In this document: positions 59,757 through 64,000 of the stretch, one piece after another
Layout: each line of letters begins with the position of its first letter
How positions within the stretch are numbered: the stretch's first letter is position 1
DNA from: Plantago major
Lineage: Eukaryota; Streptophyta; Magnoliopsida; Lamiales; Plantaginaceae
Reading direction: 5' to 3'
NCBI GenBank assembly: GCA_026545765.1
Contig: CM048839.1
Location: 15,934,566-15,998,565 of the forward strand
Length of the DNA: 64,000 nt
Made by a program: the position numbers and the translations under genes
Notes under the pieces: model-generated
What the model was told of the DNA's origin: nothing
The model's input: only the letters and a program-made list of their open reading frames with translations
The model's database searches: none

Positions 59757-61226
59757 TTCCACGTTCTGCTTCTATGAATGTTGTAGGCGCGAAATGGGTG
59801 TTTCGTACAAAATTCTTGGCTAATGGTTCAATTGACAAATTGAAGGCTCTTAGTCGCGTAAGGCTTCAATCAGGTTCCTGGCTTAGACTTCACCACGACG
59901 TTCAGTCCGGTTGTTAAAGCCACTACTGTTCGCGTTGTTCTATCCATTGCCGTGATGAACAAGTGGCCTCTTCACCAACTCGATGTCAACAACGCCTTTC
60001 TAAATGGTTTGTTGACTGACAAGGTTTATATGGAGCAACCACCCGGTTATGTTGATTCTCTGTTTCCAGGGCATGTTTGTTGTCTTTGCAAAGCTATTTA
60101 TGACCTTAAACAGGCGCCTCGAGCATGGTTCAAGCGGCTTAGTGATTTTCTATCCTCTCAAGGATTCTCGAGTAGTAGGGCTGACACTTCGCTCTTTGTT
60201 CTATCCAAAGGGTGTATACTGTTGTACCTTTTAGTCTATGTTGACGACATAATTCTCACCGGCAACAACCCTACTGTCATTGCTCGTTTCATTGATGCCT
60301 TGGACTCGCAGTTCGCTATTAAGAATCTCGGTCGTCTTAACTACTTTCTTGGCCTTGAGGTTGGCTACTCTTCTACTGGTTTGTTTTTAAGTCAAGCAAA
60401 GTATGCTAGTGATTTATTAATACGAGCTCATATGTTTGATTGCAAACCTATTGCCACTCCTATGGTGGTTGGCCAACAATTTGGAATTGCAGGTGTCGAA
60501 TATTCTGATCCATCTACATATCGTTCGTTGGTCAGAGCGCTTCAATATTTAACAATCACTCGTCCCGACATCTCCTTTGCCGTGAACACTGTCAGTCAGT
60601 TTATGCATAGTCCTAAGGTCTACCACTTCCAAGCCGTCAAATGCATCTTGCGCTACATCAAAGGTACAATTACTCATGGTCTCGCATTTACTGCTGATGG
60701 CACTCCTTCTATTTTGGCCTATTCTGACGCCTCGTGGGCTTCCTGTCCTGACACTCGAAGATCGACTTCAGGATACTCCATCTATTTAGGTCCAAACCTT
60801 GTCTCATGGAGCTCCAAAAAGCAGCCCACTGTCTCTTGATCAAGTTGCGAATCGGAGTATCGTGCCATGGCCAACAGAGCATCCGAAGTGATCTGGCTCA
60901 CACACTTACTTCGGGATCTTTGTGTACCCCGACTTGCTCGTCCAATTATTCTTTGTGACAGTAAATCGGCAGTCTTCATCAGCACAAATCCCGTCTCCCA
61001 CAAACGAGCTAAACACATCGAACTAGATTACCACTTCACTCGTGATCTAGTTCTGGCTGGACGTCTTGACACTCAATTTATTCCGACATACCACAATGTC
61101 GCGGATCTTTTCACAAAGTCTCTGTCACGGCCTCTCTTTCATCGCTTTCGATCCAAGCTTCGCGTCCAGTCGAATCCTACGCTCAGCTTGCGGGGGGCTG
61201 ATAATACCGACTCTCCTAAAGTTTAG
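59757..61226 (+). pseudogene. copia reverse transcriptase and RNase H, interrupted
   Basis: The N-terminal RT segment (to ~59845) lies in a shifted frame. From 59952 the original frame carries LHQLDVNNAFLNG, LLVYVDDIILTGNN and LNYFLGLEV. RNase H has LAYSDASWASCPDTRRSTSG and, after a TGA at 60837-60839, ESEYRAMANRASEVIWL and KHIELDYHFTRD. The damage is slight relative to length, consistent with youth. Confidence 0.9.
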
Positions 61227-61409
61227 GCCTACTGCTTATTTTGTTGTAAGTATTAGTCAGGTCAAATACTACTTGGTCTTAGTTTGTTAGTTTGTTCGTA
61301 ACAACAACAGAACGTGTGTATCATTGAGTTTCTATATATTGAATACAACACACCACCAAATTATTCAAGGTGGATAAACTTCAGACTCTTCGTTTTCTAA
61401 TTCTCTATA
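61199..61409 (+). repeat. 3' LTR of the copia element
   Basis: 211 bp, directly after the GGGGGGC polypurine tract and followed by the TATTA target copy. Confidence 0.9.
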
Positions 61410-61414
61410 TATTA

Positions 61415-61922
61415 GTCCATAACCAATACTCATTGAGTGGTAGTTGGTCTACACTTGCAAACGATTAAAACTCAATTTTAATCGAGTTGCCCTTCTTCTC
61501 ATCATATTTGACTAGAGACTTTAGTTGAATCGAAACAATACTAATATCCATTTTTAAGGCATGTATTCACATTTCAATTACTTCCTGTTCTTTTTTACTT
61601 TTCATTTATTTTAACAATTTAAAACCAATTAAATAACTTCAAAATCAATAAAAAATAAAATAATCTTAAAATATACTACACACGTTATTCCACTCTTACA
61701 CACCTCATATAACAACCTTATAAAACATAGAAAATCAGGTTAAAACAAGCGTTTTTAACCAGGTTTTGGTGATTCAAACTGGCTGCCAAACAAGCACATA
61801 AAATTTAAACTCTATCCCAAATACTATTTTTTCACAACTCAATTAAAATTGAGTTAATATTCATCTGTTAAAGGTATGTTAATGTCCGATAAGTTAAAAT
61901 TGTATGCAAACATCCACTCTAA
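61415..61922. other. AT-rich spacer downstream of the copia element
   Basis: No gene recognised. Bases 61680-61740 resemble, in inverted form, part of the MITE-like sequence in protease intron 1 (28650-28700). Confidence 0.35.
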
Positions 61923-62084
61923 GGCTGTGTTATATTCATATGAAAACTCATTAATTTCAGTTCAGATTCATTCAGTTCATTTCTGTTTAGTTCTGCTTAG
62001 TTGTTTTTATGCTACAATTCAGTTCAGTTCAGTTCCATTTAGTTCAGTTCAGATCAGTTCTATTTAGACGAAGAGAACAGAGCC
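61923..62084. mobile_element. Harbinger-like MITE with CAGTT-type subterminal repeats (162 bp)
   Basis: Left GGCTGTGTTATATTC and right inverse GGCTCTGTTCTCTTC, flanked by TAA at 61920-61922 and 62085-62087. The interior is a degenerate AGTTC/CAGTT pentamer array (for example 62020-62060). Confidence 0.85.
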
Positions 62085-62206
62085 TAAGTCTCGAATGACC
62101 AAAATTATGCACTATGGCAGAGGTGAGTTAAAACATTGATTGTTAGTGACATAATTATATGCCAAACATTGATTGACTTGAGGGATATATACCGATGTTG
62201 TAAATA

Positions 62207-62449
62207 CTCCTCCATTCGAAGGTCAATTTCCCCTAGACCTGCCGCCTGTGTATGGATTTTAAGAGTAAACAAATAAATAATTAGAATTATTTAGAAAGTG
62301 TAAGATTAATTAAACGAATAAAGTAACAAAGGGCGAAACCAGTAAGAAGTAAGGTGAATAAAGTGGAATATTGATTTTCTGTTAAAATATGATAAGTCGA
62401 GGTTGAAATAAAAACTAAAACTAAATACGAAAAGTAAATTTGGACGGAG
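62207..62449. mobile_element. Stowaway-like MITE (243 bp)
   Basis: Starts CTCCTCCATTCG and ends with the inverse of CTCCGTCC, with TA on both sides (62205-62206, 62450-62451). The ends are more diverged than in the other two Stowaway copies. It ends about 160 bp before the RRM gene start. Confidence 0.65.
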
Positions 62450-62611
62450 TATAAAAAGTTAAAATTTAAACATGTGACTACACGTGATGCGTACAGTAGA
62501 AAAATACAAATTTCTTGTTATCAGTTACTCTCTTACAGTGTCACTGAACGAAGAAGACACAATTGGGATTTAGGGCTCACAGGTATCCAATTTACTCAAT
62601 CTGCAAGGACA

Positions 62612-64000
62612 ATGGATGACCTCACAGCTTACTACGCTCCACCAATCCACCACCCATACTACCAGCCGCCTCCACCTCCGCCTCCTCCAGGCACCGTTCT
62701 TCCGCCGCCCGTTGTGGTGGCTCCGCCAATTCACGTTGAGCCTCACTACCTCGCCTATGCTCCCTATCTACAATCGCCGCAAGACGAGGTTCGAACGCTC
62801 TTTGTTGCCGGATTACCAGAGGATGTTAAGCCGCGAGAGATTTACAATCTGTTCCGTGAGTTTCCGGGATATGAAACGTCTCATCTCCGTCCACCTACAG
62901 CTAACGGTCAGGTATACAATTAAACCTTAACTGTTGATACATATGGAGTTTCTGTGTTGTTTCTGCTTGGATTAGAGTTTGTAAAACAACCAGAATGCGG
63001 AGTTTATAAGTTTGTAGGATTTCGCAAAACCAGCTGATAAGTAGCTGTGGTTTATTAAGGTGATTGATGAGCTAATTGTGCTTATGATCTAGTTGGTAAG
63101 TTGACGATAAACGTAGAGGAGTAAATGTAGAAAAAGTTTTGAAGTCTCTTGTATGGAGATTTGAAATTATGATCTAGTTGGTAAGTTTTGAAGTCTCTTG
63201 TACGTAGACCGAGTTAGGATGTGATATAAGCTACAAAATGAGATGGAGAGCTTAGATTTTCGTCAGTGTGTTTGATAAAATCAGTATATGGAGTTGCAAG
63301 TTGCCGAAGTCGAATTACTTAATGATAACTTGGTACGGGTACTTATTGATAGCTCAGTGTATCAGTTTTTTTGACATCATGACAACATTATTAGTGAAAG
63401 TGTGAATTAAGTTGCATAAGTTGGATGCTTCCTGTGATTTACTACTCGGGTGAAACAAAAGAATGGTTGAAGGTAGGAGTGTTTTTTTTGCTTTAACATG
63501 GTGTTTAGCCTCAGAATGGTTACCTGATTGATAAAGTTACTTATTCTGCTTGATGAAGTATCTGAACAGTTATTTTAGACCAATTACATGTTCCTTAACC
63601 TTGCTACAGCTAGATGTGAACTTGTCCGTGTTTGATTCTTGGCTCATGGGAACTCCTATTATACGCCTTGCGAATTTTGAATTGCTAGCATATGGGACTG
63701 TTTCAAAATGCTTGTTAAGTTTGACCTTATGTTTGTTCTATTAAACCCATTCCAACTTTTAATTTCTATTTTCAGCCTTTTGCTTTTGCAACTTTCGCGG
63801 ATCAGCAGGCAGCAATCATGGCTTTGCATGCATTGAATGTAAGACATTATAAAACTTTCAATATTATTTTTTGAATGTTAATTCGACTAGTTTTTCTTAT
63901 ACATACTGTGAGGTGGAGAACAATGTCTTACGTAAAACTACTGAAGCACAATAATTTAGCTGATACATAAATTTTTTGGAATTGCCTTGTCAGGGAATGG
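62612..64000 (+). CDS. RRM RNA-binding protein (RBPMS/scw1-like), 5' part
   Basis: The gene continues beyond the window. Exons: 62612-62911, 63777-63839 and from 63994. A Tyr/Pro-rich head with an eight-Pro run (residues 19-26 region) is followed by an RRM starting [20 protein letters not shown] (RNP2 = LFVAGL). Exon 2 gives [20 protein letters not shown] (RNP1-like FAFATF) and exon 3 begins with GM. This arrangement matches the plant group related to metazoan RBPMS and yeast scw1, which bind mRNA; the specific target is unknown. The ATG at 62612 follows a short 5' UTR. An in-frame upstream ATG at 62474 would add 46 residues without family similarity. Intron 1 has a small tandem duplication (63121-63215). 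Confidence 0.9.

Larger units (their letters stand above)
56744..61409 (+). mobile_element. Ty1/copia LTR retrotransposon, full length but coding-defective
   Basis: LTRs 56744-56960 (217 bp) and 61199-61409 (211 bp) start TGATAA and end CTCTATA; they differ by about three substitutions and one short indel near the start, so the insertion is young. Target duplication TATTA lies at 56739-56743 and 61410-61414. A primer-binding site TGGTATCA (initiator Met-tRNA type) begins at 56961, and a G-rich polypurine tract ends at 61198. Domain order: gag (from 57021) with a CX2CX4HX4C knuckle at ~57860-57905; protease DSGA at ~58002; integrase with HH-CC and DDE parts; reverse transcriptase with YVDD at ~60237; RNase H. 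Breaks: in-frame TGA at 57993-57995; frame change and stop near 59750-59756, with return to the first frame by ~59845; TAA near 59860; TGA at 60837-60839. It cannot make its own full polyprotein. Confidence 0.95.

Overview
This is nuclear DNA of a flowering plant, most likely a eudicot. GT-AG introns, several plant-specific families (DUF247, GT43 and DUF579 xylan genes, LRR receptor kinase), AT-rich spacers and many plant transposon families support this. The species cannot be named from the sequence. No tRNA, rRNA or CRISPR was recognised.

Layout. 1-598: 3' end of a deleted hAT transposon. 1118-2842: RER1 (three exons), with a small hAT MITE in intron 1. 3.7-19.1 kb: four intronless DUF247 genes in tandem on the minus strand; the last two are recent duplicates together with their flanks. 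Between them lie a DUF247 relic, a tRNA-like SINE and a ~2 kb long-terminal-inverted-repeat element with a degenerate GRF zinc-finger ORF. 19.1-27 kb: repeat-rich and essentially gene-free, with nested elements (MULE-like, Harbinger-like), an orphan inverted copy of the DUF247 upstream region and a degenerate tandem-repeat field. 27.3-29.6 kb: a four-exon papain-type cysteine protease (minus).

32.8-56.5 kb holds IRX14/IRX14H-type GT43 xylosyltransferase (minus), a tRNA-dihydrouridine synthase (plus), IRX15/IRX15-L DUF579 xylan protein (minus) and an LRR receptor pseudokinase (plus). As I recall the Arabidopsis map, this matches At5g67230-At5g67220-At5g67210-At5g67200, an ancient conserved block. 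Two of the four genes act in secondary-wall xylan synthesis in the Golgi. A 5'-truncated LINE, Stowaway MITEs, a palindromic MULE MITE 170 bp before the kinase start, and satellite-like repeats lie in and around the block.

56.7-61.4 kb: a complete, young, but coding-defective Ty1/copia retrotransposon with near-identical LTRs, a 5-bp target duplication, PBS and polypurine tract. 61.9-62.4 kb: two MITEs. 62.6 kb to the end: the first exons of an RRM protein that continues past the window.

No wholly new system is proven. The best leads are the DUF247 expansion with its orphan inverted promoter copy, the conserved xylan block, and related transposons whose subterminal 5-bp repeats have switched sequence.
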